Assembly (NCBI GenBank): GCA_038749025.1
Contig: JBCDIL010000004.1
Span: 137,584 to 201,583, forward strand
DNA: 64,000 nt
From: JBCAXA01 sp038749025
Lineage (GTDB): Bacteria; Pseudomonadota; Gammaproteobacteria; Steroidobacterales; Woeseiaceae
Reading direction: 5' to 3'
Of this stretch, positions 16,580 to 25,280 are shown one piece after another. Under the pieces are notes generated by a model. It was not told the DNA's origin. It searched no databases and saw only the letters and a program-made list of their open reading frames with translations. Every line of letters starts with the position of its first letter. The first letter of the stretch is position 1. The translations under genes and the position numbers were made by a program.

Positions 16580-17910
16580 GGGTTCGGCACAGCAATCGTG
16601 ACCCGTGCACCACCCCCGTCGCGATTGGCTAGCCTCAACGAGGCACCGTAAAGCTCACAGATTTCGGCGACGATGGCGAGACCAAGACCTTGACTCGACG
16701 GCGCCTCATCGAGGCGTTGGCCACGCACAATTTCTTGGCTGGCGAGTAGCGGCTCGGGAAACCCAGGCCCGTCGTCGCTGACATCGATGACAAAGGCACC
16801 GCTAGCCTCTCGTTCTACGCGCAACCACACCGCCGATTGGCAACGCTTGAACGCGTTATCCAATACGTTGCCAACGAGTTCCGTAAAATCACTGGGGTCG
16901 CCGCGGAATCTAAGCGCAGGCGCGACACTGGTCTGCACCGTCACCGACTTGTCCGCGTAGATTTTGGCGAAGCTTGCTAACAGCGCGTCAATTGCAGGTG
17001 GAACATCGAACGGCTTCGTGCCAATCAACCGCCCGCGCGTTGCCGGTTTCGCTAGTTGATAGCGGATGGTCTCGTCCATGCGGGTGAGTTCGCGATCAAT
17101 GTCGTCGCGGTTATCGTGACGCAGCAACGTTCGAAGGGTCGCCAACGGTGTCTTGAGACTGTGTGCAAGGTCGCCCAGCGTGCGCCGATACACCTCACCG
17201 CGTGAGCGCTCCCGGCGAACCAACGCGTTGAGATTCCGAGCAGCGCCCGCCAGCTCGTCGGGGTAACCGGCGGAGAGGGTTTCGCGCTCACCTTGTTCGA
17301 TTTCTCCGATCTCCTCCTCGATCTGCGCGAGCGGGCGCAGTAACCAGCCGAGTAATCCACCAAGCGACACCAGCAGTGCGATTCCGACGCCGATGAACCA
17401 GCCGAACAACTGGCGTCGATAGGCGCTAACTTGATCGTTGAAAAAATCGAAGCTTTCCGCAACGTGGAACGTGAACGGTCGCGTCGTTCCGTCGTCGAAA
17501 TCCCAAGTAATACCCATCGAGAAGCTGAGTAGCTCCGCCGCCTCTTGCGGTGCGAGCGTTACGATCGACATCTGCCCGACGGGCACCGACTTCACCCACG
17601 GCACGACGACGCCGATGGTGGAGTCAGATTTCCAGACCTCACGGCCATCGCGATCGAACACCGCGGCGTACAAACCGGATAACGGTTGCGCATAGCGAGG
17701 CTCGGGAAACTGATCGGGCAATGTTAGCGTGTAGTCATCACTCGGTTTCGCCGCAGCCAGTAATGAAATTAACTGGACGTCGAGGCGCGCCTCTTCGGCC
17801 TTCATCGCGGCTTTGCGAAACGCGTCGTCCAGCACGCCGATCGCGACGCCGACAAAAATAACCAGCAGCGATCCCGCAGACACCACGATACTTAGACGAA
17901 GCGAATTCAT
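16576..17910 (-). CDS. PhoQ-like sensor histidine kinase
   Basis: A 444-residue inner-membrane kinase. TM1 is at residues 8-27, a periplasmic PhoQ-like sensor at about 28-167, TM2 at 168-192, then HAMP, a HisKA domain with H250 in LAHSLKTPLATLR, and an HATPase domain (N box NVLDNAFKRCQ, G1 DDGPGFPEP, G2 SQGLGLAIVAE). The sensor contains the PhoQ-typical features (DRDGREVWKS; hydrophobic SMGITWDFDD). It lies 42 bp after the response-regulator gene. The ligand (Mg2+, peptides or other) cannot be deduced; an acidic patch like that of enteric PhoQ is not evident. Confidence 0.85.
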   Translation of the reverse strand: MNSLRLSIVVSAGSLLVIFVGVAIGVLDDAFRKAAMKAEEARLDVQLISLLAAAKPSDDYTLTLPDQFPEPRYAQPLSGLYAAVFDRDGREVWKSDSTIGVVVPWVKSVPVGQMSIVTLAPQEAAELLSFSMGITWDFDDGTTRPFTFHVAESFDFFNDQVSAYRRQLFGWFIGVGIALLVSLGGLLGWLLRPLAQIEEEIGEIEQGERETLSAGYPDELAGAARNLNALVRRERSRGEVYRRTLGDLAHSLKTPLATLRTLLRHDNRDDIDRELTRMDETIRYQLAKPATRGRLIGTKPFDVPPAIDALLASFAKIYADKSVTVQTSVAPALRFRGDPSDFTELVGNVLDNAFKRCQSAVWLRVEREASGAFVIDVSDDGPGFPEPLLASQEIVRGQRLDEAPSSQGLGLAIVAEICELYGASLRLANRDGGGARVTIAVPNP

Positions 17911-17952
17911 CGGGACGGCGGCTGCTCCCTATCGTGTCCGAGGATAGTTGCG

Positions 17953-18639
17953 CTAGGAATCGACGCCACGCTCCAAGGCGAAGCGATAACCGCGCCCACG
18001 AAGCGTCTCGATGGGCTTTATGGCATCGTCCGGATCGAGCTTTTTGCGCAAACGACCGATGAAAACCTCAATCACGTTGCTGTCGCGTTCGAAGTCCTGA
18101 TCGTAAAGGCGCTCGGTCAATTCTGTTTTCGAGATAACTTCACCAGCGCGCAACATCAGGTGCTCGAGCAATTTGTACTCGTGCCCCGTCAAGTCCACTT
18201 CCTGTCCGTCGACCGTCAGTAGCTGTCGCTTGGTATCGAGCATAACGGGACCGCAGCGTAACTCCGCACTCGCCCATCCACCGGAACGTCGAAGCAGCGC
18301 GTTGATCCGCGCCAGCAGTTCTTCGACGTGAAACGGTTTCGCTACGTAGTCGTCAGCGCCAGCCGACAAGCCATCAACTTTATCCTGCCAGCGATCTCGC
18401 GCCGTTAGGATAAGGATCGGGTAATCCTTACCGGCTTCGCGCAAGCGTCGAATAATGTCGATACCCGGGAGTTTCGGCAAACCAAGATCAATGACCGCTA
18501 GGTCGATCGGGTATTCGGTTGCGAAGTACAAGCCCTCTTCACCATCCGCCGCCAGTTCGACGGCAAAACCCGCGCGGCGCATTTCTTCCGCGAGCGCACC
18601 GCGCAGCTCTGCGTCATCCTCTACGATCAATAGCCGCAT
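17953..18639 (-). CDS. PhoP-like OmpR-family response regulator
   Basis: A 228-residue regulator partnering the adjacent kinase. The receiver domain has the acidic pair EDD (residues 7-9), phospho-acceptor D51 in VIDLGLPKLPGID, the conserved Thr in LTARDRWQDKVDGL, and K101 in VAKPFHVEEL. The C-terminal winged helix (DLTGHEYKLLEHLM, then VIEVFIGRLRKKLD and TLRGRGYRF) is of OmpR/PhoB type. ARDRWQDKV and ERDSNVIEV are close to enteric PhoP. Its ATG overlaps the stop of the upstream PepSY-like gene by one base (TGATG), so translation is likely coupled. Confidence 0.9.
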   Translation of the reverse strand: MRLLIVEDDAELRGALAEEMRRAGFAVELAADGEEGLYFATEYPIDLAVIDLGLPKLPGIDIIRRLREAGKDYPILILTARDRWQDKVDGLSAGADDYVAKPFHVEELLARINALLRRSGGWASAELRCGPVMLDTKRQLLTVDGQEVDLTGHEYKLLEHLMLRAGEVISKTELTERLYDQDFERDSNVIEVFIGRLRKKLDPDDAIKPIETLRGRGYRFALERGVDS

Positions 18640-18938
18640 CAGGCGTGCCCTCGGCCCCGATTGCGGCCCGGAATCCGAACGGTCTTTACGTTGCCCTCGG
18701 CCGTCAAGATACGTATCACGTGCACCTCACGATTACCCTGCACAACCGTATTAGCACTGATGATGCGCCCACCGTATTGGCGGCGAACCGACTCAATTGC
18801 TTGTTCTAGGGTCCGGCCACCCGACTGCGCCAGACTGACGGCTGGCGCCGCGACGCGGTCAGCAGCGTCGGCCACTGTCGGGCCGGTCGCGGCGCTGATT
18901 ACAAGCGCGCATAACAGTGCGGTGAATGTTCGTGACAT
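18639..18938 (-). CDS. Small periplasmic PepSY-like protein
   Basis: A 99-residue protein with a signal peptide (cleavage near AADA) and one PepSY-like module: LEQAIESVRRQYGGRIISAN, then VHVIRILTAEGNVKTVRIPG. PepSY domains are short beta-alpha modules often found beside two-component systems and proposed to bind or inhibit proteins in the periplasm. Its one-base overlap with the response-regulator gene makes it the first gene of a PepSY-PhoP-PhoQ-hrpA operon. A role as signal modulator of the kinase is inference. Confidence 0.8.
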   Translation of the reverse strand: MSRTFTALLCALVISAATGPTVADAADRVAAPAVSLAQSGGRTLEQAIESVRRQYGGRIISANTVVQGNREVHVIRILTAEGNVKTVRIPGRNRGRGHA

Positions 18939-19016
18939 AGCGGAATTGTCCGTTCGCCATCATGAGTTTGCAACGCGGATGCGGCCCATCCGTGGACCGC
19001 CGCACACATTCTCGGC

Positions 19017-19589
19017 CTACCGAGTGGGCTGAACCGTCACACGCACTCGAATTTGGTTGCCCGGATCAAACTCGGTTCGTGTCGCCAGCGTCTGACCGTT
19101 GTAGACGTAGCGAACATCATAGCCTTCGATTCGTTCCTCGATGCGCGACTCGTAACGGATGTCGCAGCGCTCGACCGGCACGGTCTCAACCGTACGGCCG
19201 CGCCGCTCACCGCCGTTCGCGCCGACGGCAGCACCGATCAGCGTTCCGGCCACGGTCGCTGCATCGTTACCGCGGCCGCTGCCGAACTGGTTACCGATAA
19301 CGCCGCCAATGACGGCGCCGACCAACGCCCGACCCGGGTTATTCGCCACACCGTGACGCGGACCGTAATGGCGCTCAACGTGTTCGGTGTAGCACTCGCG
19401 TACCGGCGTTTCGACCGTGACTTGACGGACGATCGGCGTCGCAGAAACTACGCGGGCGTAGTCGTAACGCACCGGGTTGTTCGCGTAGCCATAGCTGCTG
19501 ACGCGTTCCGCCGACGCCAGTGGGCTGACTGCCAGCAGCGTTAAAGCGGTGGTAACCACCATTAAGGGTTTTGCGAATTGGACACGCAT
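19017..19589 (-). CDS. Glycine-zipper 2TM envelope protein
   Basis: A 190-residue exported protein. It has a Sec signal peptide (cleavage near ASA-ERV), a middle glycine zipper (residues about 87-121: ALVGAVIGGVIGNQFG, then TVAGTLIGAAVGANGG) of the SlyB/17-kDa-antigen type, and a basic C-terminal half ending IRVRVTVQPTR. Two cysteines (RECYTE, ERCDIRYE) flank the zipper and might form a disulfide. There is no lipobox, so it differs from SlyB lipoproteins. It stands alone between mazG and the PepSY gene. Function unknown; related proteins associate with the outer membrane. Confidence 0.8.
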   Translation of the reverse strand: MRVQFAKPLMVVTTALTLLAVSPLASAERVSSYGYANNPVRYDYARVVSATPIVRQVTVETPVRECYTEHVERHYGPRHGVANNPGRALVGAVIGGVIGNQFGSGRGNDAATVAGTLIGAAVGANGGERRGRTVETVPVERCDIRYESRIEERIEGYDVRYVYNGQTLATRTEFDPGNQIRVRVTVQPTR

Positions 19590-19684
19590 GGTCGTTTACT
19601 CCGTGGTCTGGCCGGCCCTTTGCCGGGGATGCCAAGCAGTGTGCCCAGCGACGGGTGAACCGAGACTGAACGGCTGAGCGGCGC

Positions 19685-20488
19685 CTATTTGGCCGCCTTG
19701 GCGCGCTGCCACAGCGATTCCAGATCCTCGGAATCGAGCTCGCCGAGTGACACCCCAGCGTCTGCGGCAAACCGCTCTGCGCGGCGAAATCGCTCGCTAA
19801 ACCGACTGTTGGCCTCACGAAGGGCCCGCTCGGCACTGACACCGGCGTGCCGGCATAAGCTCACGGCCGTCAACAGCACATCACCGGCTTCGGCCTGAAC
19901 GGCGGCATCCGAACCGGTATCGCCAGCGCTCGCAAGGGCCACTTTCAACTCGCCGACCTCTTCGTCGAGCTTGGCGAACACACCGGTGACGTCGGGCCAA
20001 TCGAACCCAACGCGGCCGGCCCGTTTACCGATTTTCTCGGCCCGTTGCAGCGCCGGCAGCGCGACCGGGATGTTGTCCAGCTCGCTAGTGGGTTGGGAAC
20101 CACCAGCGCTGGCCCGTTCACGAGCTTTAATCGCTTCCCACGTCTCAGTTACGGTATTGGGGTCCGGGCGCGCGGCGCCGCGGGCCGCGAAAACGTGCGG
20201 ATGGCGGCGAACCAACTTATCGCTAATCGCATCGGCGACCGCATCGAAATCGAACCAGCCCTGCTCCTCCGCCAAGCGCGCCAGAAATATCGCCTGGAAC
20301 AGCAAATCGCCCAGTTCATCGCGTATGTCGTCGATCTCACCGCGCTCGACGGCGTCAGCCACCTCGTAAGCCTCCTCGATCGTGTGCGGCACGATACTGC
20401 GCATGTCCTGCTCAAGGTCCCACGGGCAGCCAGTTTCGGGATTGCGTAGCGCTGCCATAATCGCCCGCAGCCGCTCGATTGGGGTCAT
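19685..20488 (-). CDS. mazG: Nucleoside triphosphate pyrophosphohydrolase MazG
   Basis: Hydrolyses (d)NTPs to NMP and PPi; in E. coli it also lowers ppGpp under MazEF control. The 267 residues contain two tandem MazG folds. The N-terminal one carries EEAYEVADAVE and DELGDLLFQAIFLAR (E-x3-E / E-x2-D Mg sites); the C-terminal one carries LDEEVGELKVAL and AEAGDVLLTAVSLCR, the catalytic half in E. coli. Length matches E. coli MazG (263). It follows the nudL gene with a 4-nt overlap, forming a nucleotide house-cleaning pair. Confidence 0.95.
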   Translation of the reverse strand: MTPIERLRAIMAALRNPETGCPWDLEQDMRSIVPHTIEEAYEVADAVERGEIDDIRDELGDLLFQAIFLARLAEEQGWFDFDAVADAISDKLVRRHPHVFAARGAARPDPNTVTETWEAIKARERASAGGSQPTSELDNIPVALPALQRAEKIGKRAGRVGFDWPDVTGVFAKLDEEVGELKVALASAGDTGSDAAVQAEAGDVLLTAVSLCRHAGVSAERALREANSRFSERFRRAERFAADAGVSLGELDSEDLESLWQRAKAAK

Positions 20489-20988
20489 AGGCTGTCACCC
20501 CGCCAACAATCGAGTAACTCACTGAGCATCATGGCGGTCGCCCCCCAGATCCGAAATCCTTCGTAGGTCCACTCGACCATATCGATTTTCTTGGAACCGA
20601 ACTGGCGTTTTTCGTAGCGTCTATTGCGTTCATCGGACAGAAACGCGACCGGGGCCAAAAACGCATCACGCACCTCGGACGCTTGCAACGCCAGCGGCGG
20701 CAACTCACGGGCCCAACCGACGACCGGCGTGACCCGAAATCCGGTGATCGTTGTACGCGGCCGTAACGTGCCAACGATATCGAAATAATGCGGCGCAATG
20801 CCCACCTCTTCCTCCGTTTCGCGCAACGCTGTTGCGACCAAGTCCGCATCGTCTTGCTCGGCACTGCCACCGGGGAAGCTGACTTGTCCGCCGTGATGTT
20901 TCAAGTGATCGGCGCGCTGTGTGAGCAGCACAGCAAACGACTCATCCAAACCGACCAAACCGATAAGCACGGCGGCGTCGCGCACCAA
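20485..20988 (-). CDS. nudL: CoA pyrophosphatase-like Nudix hydrolase (start uncertain)
   Basis: The UPF0035/CoA motif LLTQRADHLKHHGGQVSFPGG leads into the Nudix box RETEEEVGI, as in NudL/YeaB, which cleaves CoA to phosphopantetheine and 3',5'-ADP. The coordinates use the TTG at 20988 (167 aa). Homologues have about 30 more residues before AAVLI, and here the frame stays open upstream with a plausible sequence (SIRDLEAALALERD...) but no ATG, GTG or TTG back to a stop at 21148. A CTG at 21102 overlaps the fumC stop as CTGA and is my preferred true start, which would make the gene 20485-21102. Confidence 0.85.
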   Translation of the reverse strand: MVRDAAVLIGLVGLDESFAVLLTQRADHLKHHGGQVSFPGGSAEQDDADLVATALRETEEEVGIAPHYFDIVGTLRPRTTITGFRVTPVVGWARELPPLALQASEVRDAFLAPVAFLSDERNRRYEKRQFGSKKIDMVEWTYEGFRIWGATAMMLSELLDCWRGDSL

Positions 20989-21098
20989 CTGGCCCGAGAA
21001 GCGCTCAGCGAGGCCGCGTTCAATCCGCGTGTGCAGGCTTGTTGGATCGCGTTCAAGGGCGAGTGCCGCTTCTAAGTCGCGAATCGATGTCGGTTTAG

Positions 21099-22508
21099 TC
21101 AGTGCTGAATCCCACCACGCGTCAATGACAGCGGATCGAGCAGCCGATCAAGCTCGTCCGCATCGAGGTCGGTCAACTCAAGAGCAACGTCGCGAACTGG
21201 GCGACCGCTCGCATACGCCTCCTTCGCAATTTTTGCGCCGAGCTCGTAGCCAATCACCGGGTTTAGCGCCGTAACCAGCACCGGGTTACGCGCCGAAAGC
21301 TCGGCCAGGCGTTCACTGTTTACCGTCAGACCGGCGAGGCATTGCGTGTGCAGCGCTTGCAGTGCGCGCGTCGCGATACCGATGCCGTCCAGCAGGGTTG
21401 CTCCGATTAGGGGCAACATGACGTTCAACTGTAAGTTGCCAGACTGCGCGGCGACGGTGACCGTCGCCTCGTTGCCGATCAGCTTGGCCGCCGCCATGGC
21501 GACCGCCTCTGGAATCACCGGATTGACTTTGCCGGGCATAATCGACGACCCGGGCTGCAATGCCGGCAGTTGCAGCTCTGCCAGACCATTCAGTGGTCCG
21601 GAACTCAGCCAACGCAAATCGTTGGCGATCTTCATCAGCGTGACAGCGATGACTTTTAGCGTGGCCGCCGCTTCAACGGACGCCTCTTGCCCTGCGATGG
21701 CGGCAAACGAGTTGTCCGCCGCTAAAAAGTCGTTGCCGGTCTGCTCCGACAAAAGAACCGCGACTTTGGCGCCGAATTTGGGATGCGCATTAATACCGGT
21801 TCCGACAGCCGTCCCACCTTGAGCGATGGCACAAACACGCGGCAGCAACGACTGGCAGCGCTCTTCGCTCGCGGCCAGCTGTGCCGCCCAAGCCGAAAAC
21901 TCCTGCCCAACCGTGATCGGCATGGCATCCATGAGATGCGTTCGGCCGGTCTTGACGATTGCGGCAAATTCCTCGCTTCGGCGTTCGATGCATTCGATAC
22001 AGCCGCGTAACGCCGGCAGCAGGTCGTTGCGCAAAGCTTCTGCGGTACTGACCGCGATGCAGGTCGGGATAACATCATTGGAACTTTGCGACATGTTGAC
22101 GTGATCGTTTGGGTGCACGAGTACTTCCGCGCCCTCGCTCGCTAGTCGCGCAATGACCTCATTGGCATTCATGTTTGAACTTGTGCCACTCCCGGTCTGC
22201 AGAACATCGACCGGAAAGTGCGCGTCGTGGCGATTATCAGCAACCTCTAGTGCGGCGCTTTGAATGGCTATCGCCATCCCGGTGCGCATCAGGCCCAGTT
22301 CAGCGTTCGCGCCGGCTGCGGCCCATTTGACGAGCCCAAGTGCGCGAATAAACGGTGCCGGCATCGGCGCACGCGCGATCCCAAAGTTATCAACAGCACG
22401 TTGGGTTTGGGCACCCCATAACGCCCATGCGGGTACGTGGACTACGCCGAGCGAATCACGTTCTTCGCGCCGGTCGGCCTCGTTGTCGTGGTTGGATGAA
22501 GCGGTCAC
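21099..22508 (-). CDS. fumC: Class II fumarate hydratase
   Basis: Interconverts fumarate and L-malate; an oxygen-stable, Fe-S-free homotetramer. The 469 residues show TGSGTSSNMNANEV, the active-site GRTHLMDAMPITVG, and the superfamily signature GSSIMPGKVNPV. It is divergent from purB, another member of the same fumarase/aspartase fold, across 65 bp. No class I fumarase is visible in the window. The stop overlaps a candidate CTG start of nudL. Confidence 0.96.
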   Translation of the reverse strand: MTASSNHDNEADRREERDSLGVVHVPAWALWGAQTQRAVDNFGIARAPMPAPFIRALGLVKWAAAGANAELGLMRTGMAIAIQSAALEVADNRHDAHFPVDVLQTGSGTSSNMNANEVIARLASEGAEVLVHPNDHVNMSQSSNDVIPTCIAVSTAEALRNDLLPALRGCIECIERRSEEFAAIVKTGRTHLMDAMPITVGQEFSAWAAQLAASEERCQSLLPRVCAIAQGGTAVGTGINAHPKFGAKVAVLLSEQTGNDFLAADNSFAAIAGQEASVEAAATLKVIAVTLMKIANDLRWLSSGPLNGLAELQLPALQPGSSIMPGKVNPVIPEAVAMAAAKLIGNEATVTVAAQSGNLQLNVMLPLIGATLLDGIGIATRALQALHTQCLAGLTVNSERLAELSARNPVLVTALNPVIGYELGAKIAKEAYASGRPVRDVALELTDLDADELDRLLDPLSLTRGGIQH

Positions 22509-22573
22509 AGTGAATGCGAAGCTAAAGGCTAGGGTCGGTTATGATTAGGGTTTTGGCCGGTGCTGTCTACCGC

Positions 22574-23950
22574 ATGACCGATATCACACACCTATCCGCG
22601 TTGTCGCCACTCGACGGTCGCTACGCCAGCAAAGTCGACAGGCTTCGCGATTCGCTGAGTGAGTACGCGCTGATCAAGTTCCGCGTATTCGTTGAAGCCC
22701 GTTGGCTACGATTTCTCGTTGCGCTCGATGGCGTTAAGGAATTACCAGAGCTGTCGGCCGCGGCAGACGCGGCCCTCGCCCGCTTGGAAACCCAATTCAC
22801 GCCCGCCGATGCAGAGCGTGTTAAAGCGATCGAGGCGACCACCAATCACGACGTAAAAGCGTGTGAGTATTTTATTCGCGAACAACTCGATGGGGTCCCC
22901 GATGAAGCGTTGCTCGCCAACTTCATCCACTTTGGCTGCACATCCGAAGACATCAACAATCTCGCCTACGCATTGATGCTTGAGCACGCGCGCTCCGCTG
23001 CACTCGAACCCGCGATGGCGCGCGTGCGGGTAGCGCTTCATGAGTTAGCGGCGCCCCTGGCGGCGACCCCCATGCTGTCGCGTACGCACGGTCAACCGGC
23101 CAGTCCGACCACGATGGGCAAAGAGATTGTGAACGTCGCCGCGCGTTTCGGGCAGGCAACCGAAGCCTTTCTAAAAGTAGCGGCCCGCGGCAAATTCAAC
23201 GGCGCGGTCGGAAACTTTGCGGCGCACGCGGTGGCCTACCCAGAGATCGATTGGCCGACGGTCAGCGCGCGTTTCGTCGGGTCTCTCGGTCTGCAGCACA
23301 ATCCGCTGACAACGCAAATCGAACCGCATGACTGGATCGCCGACTACGCACAGGCGCTGGTGCGTTACGCGACGATTGCGATCGACTTTAGCCGCGACAT
23401 CTGGGGCTACATTTCGCTCGGTTACTTCCGCCAGAGAAGCGTCGCAAACGAAGTGGGTTCGTCAACTATGCCGCACAAAGTAAACCCGATTGACTTTGAA
23501 AACGCCGAGGGTAATTTTGGAATTGCGACCGCCTTGCTGGATCACTTGGCCGTCAAATTGCCGATCAGCCGCTGGCAACGCGACCTTAGCGACTCAACCA
23601 CGTTGCGCAATCTCGGGCCGGCACTCGGCCACTTCGCATTGGCGCTCACCTCGCTCGAACGCGGACTCGGCAAACTCGATGCCGACGCAGATGCCATGGC
23701 CGCGGACCTTGGCGACCGCTGGGAGATCCTCGCCGAGGCTGTGCAAACCGTCATGCGGCGATTCGGTCTACCCGAACCGTACGAACAGCTGAAGGCTTTT
23801 ACGCGTGGCCAGCAGATCGACAAAGCGATGCTGCACACGTTTATTGACGGCTTGGACCTGCCGCCCACCGTAAAGCAGAATTTACTTGATTTAACTCCCC
23901 TAACCTATTCTGGTTACTCATATTTATTAGCCAAAGATTCGCTCGATTAA
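22574..23950 (+). CDS. purB: Adenylosuccinate lyase
   Basis: Catalyses two fumarate-releasing steps of purine synthesis (SAICAR to AICAR; adenylosuccinate to AMP). From the ATG at 22574 the protein (458 aa) begins MTDITHLSALSPLDGRY, matching the N-terminus of E. coli PurB; an in-frame ATG at 22541 would add 11 unlike residues. Motifs include TTNHDVKACEYF, FGCTSEDINNLAYAL, SRTHGQPASPTTMGKE and SSTMPHKVNPIDFEN. A TATGAT at 22539-22544 could be its -10 box, which would also argue against the upstream ATG. The flank 23951-24114 shows no gene. Confidence 0.95.
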   Translation: MTDITHLSALSPLDGRYASKVDRLRDSLSEYALIKFRVFVEARWLRFLVALDGVKELPELSAAADAALARLETQFTPADAERVKAIEATTNHDVKACEYFIREQLDGVPDEALLANFIHFGCTSEDINNLAYALMLEHARSAALEPAMARVRVALHELAAPLAATPMLSRTHGQPASPTTMGKEIVNVAARFGQATEAFLKVAARGKFNGAVGNFAAHAVAYPEIDWPTVSARFVGSLGLQHNPLTTQIEPHDWIADYAQALVRYATIAIDFSRDIWGYISLGYFRQRSVANEVGSSTMPHKVNPIDFENAEGNFGIATALLDHLAVKLPISRWQRDLSDSTTLRNLGPALGHFALALTSLERGLGKLDADADAMAADLGDRWEILAEAVQTVMRRFGLPEPYEQLKAFTRGQQIDKAMLHTFIDGLDLPPTVKQNLLDLTPLTYSGYSYLLAKDSLD

Positions 23951-24114
23951 CACCGCACATGACACCGCTGTTGGTCGGTGGGCGAAAAACGTGACGTAGT
24001 TGGCAAAGGGATCGAATAGCCAGCAGTAGACTGTTGTCTGGGAACGTTTTTTACGCCTTAGCATCGGCCGCCTTGGGTCCTGCTCAGCACGGCCAATAAC
24101 GAGAAAGGACGAAG

Positions 24115-24678
24115 ATGGTTGTCAATATCGCCGAGCCGCCAGGCGACAGTGTAGCGGGCTCATCGCCACTCGCGCCGCCATCGCAAGAATCGAAAAAGAT
24201 CGGCCAACGGTGGGTCATCAGTACCAAGGAAGAAATGCGCGACGCGGCGATTCGTGTTACCGCGAAAGCAAAGCGCAGCGTCTCGATATTTACGCACGAC
24301 CTCGAGCCGGGTATTTACGACAGCCTAGACTATCTGGAAGTACTGAAAAAACTCATCCTTTCGAAGTCTTACGTACGAATTCGCGTGTTGGTTGCGAACC
24401 CGCGACGGGCCGTCAAAAGCGGTAATCGACTGATTCATCTCGGCCAGCGCTTGAACAGCTACATCGAGTTTCGCCACATCGCTCCGCAGCACGAAGGGCA
24501 TACCGAAGCCTATTGCATCGCCGACGACACGGCCGTTGTTTACCGCCTCCAGTCGGAGCGTTGGGATGGCATGGCCGATACGTTCGAGCCACCTGTAGCA
24601 CGGCTGTACCTCGGCACGTTCGACCAAATCTGGCACGACAGCGAGAACGCGGCCGAACTGCGCCGGATGAGCCTTTGA
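24115..24678 (+). CDS. DUF7931-like conserved protein
   Basis: A 187-residue cytosolic protein with a Ser/Pro-rich N-terminal tail (residues 1-30) and a folded part resembling an incomplete phospholipase-D-like domain: VSIFTHDLEPGIYDS, LKKLILSKSYVRIRVLVAN, FRHIAPQHEGHTEAYCIADD. No HKD catalytic motif is present, so enzyme activity is doubtful. I place it with moderate confidence in the gammaproteobacterial DUF7931 family. A good SD (AAAGGA) precedes the ATG. It lies 43 bp upstream of nudJ, possibly in one transcript. Confidence 0.7.
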   Translation: MVVNIAEPPGDSVAGSSPLAPPSQESKKIGQRWVISTKEEMRDAAIRVTAKAKRSVSIFTHDLEPGIYDSLDYLEVLKKLILSKSYVRIRVLVANPRRAVKSGNRLIHLGQRLNSYIEFRHIAPQHEGHTEAYCIADDTAVVYRLQSERWDGMADTFEPPVARLYLGTFDQIWHDSENAAELRRMSL

Positions 24679-24721
24679 GCGGTCTTCTGACATTTGCCTC
24701 CAGAGCGCGTACGATAACCGG

Positions 24722-25237
24722 ATGACGACGGGGCATTCCGGGCCGATCGACGTGACGGTCGCCGGTCTTATTGAACATAGCAACAGAATTCTGATCGTTC
24801 GCGAACGAGCGGCCAGTCGTGTCGTGGTCAATTTACCGGGCGGCCACATCGAAGCCGGCGAATCGCCCGAGCGCGCGGTAATGCGGGAGGTCCACGAAGA
24901 GACCGGGTACCGATTTGAGCCGACCCACCTGCTGGGCTGCTATTTGTGGGAACGGCCCAGCGACGGGCTGCGCTTCCTGCGGATCGTCTACACGGGTGTC
25001 TGCCCAACGGCGGCAGCGGAGCCGGATGCCGTTAACGACGCCTCGATCGTCGCGCACGATTGGCTCACCGTTGACGATGTAATGGCCTGCCAGGCGATCC
25101 ATCGCTACCCAATTGTCGAACGCAGCATCGCCGACTACACATCGGGGGTCCGTAGCTCGCGTCGCTCACTGACGCCATTCCTGCCTCTTCCTCACAATAT
25201 CGATGCGGTTACTGCGCGCGCTTCGATACTAAGCTGA
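24722..25237 (+). CDS. nudJ: Nudix hydrolase, NudJ-type
   Basis: A perfect Nudix box GGHIEAGESPERAVMREVHEETGY (split here as GGHIEAGESPERAV and MREVHEETGY, residues about 40-63) sits in a 171-residue protein. E. coli NudJ (YmfB) dephosphorylates HMP-pyrophosphate and nucleoside tri/diphosphates. FLRIVYTGVCPTAA and VAHDWLTVDD match NudJ landmarks. The gene lies directly before mnmA, as in E. coli, which supports the assignment. The C-terminal 30 residues are longer and unrelated to E. coli NudJ. Confidence 0.85.
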   Translation: MTTGHSGPIDVTVAGLIEHSNRILIVRERAASRVVVNLPGGHIEAGESPERAVMREVHEETGYRFEPTHLLGCYLWERPSDGLRFLRIVYTGVCPTAAAEPDAVNDASIVAHDWLTVDDVMACQAIHRYPIVERSIADYTSGVRSSRRSLTPFLPLPHNIDAVTARASILS

Positions 25238-25280
25238 CGACCCAGACGACCCGGCTTGCCGCCGGCGTTACACTACCCGG

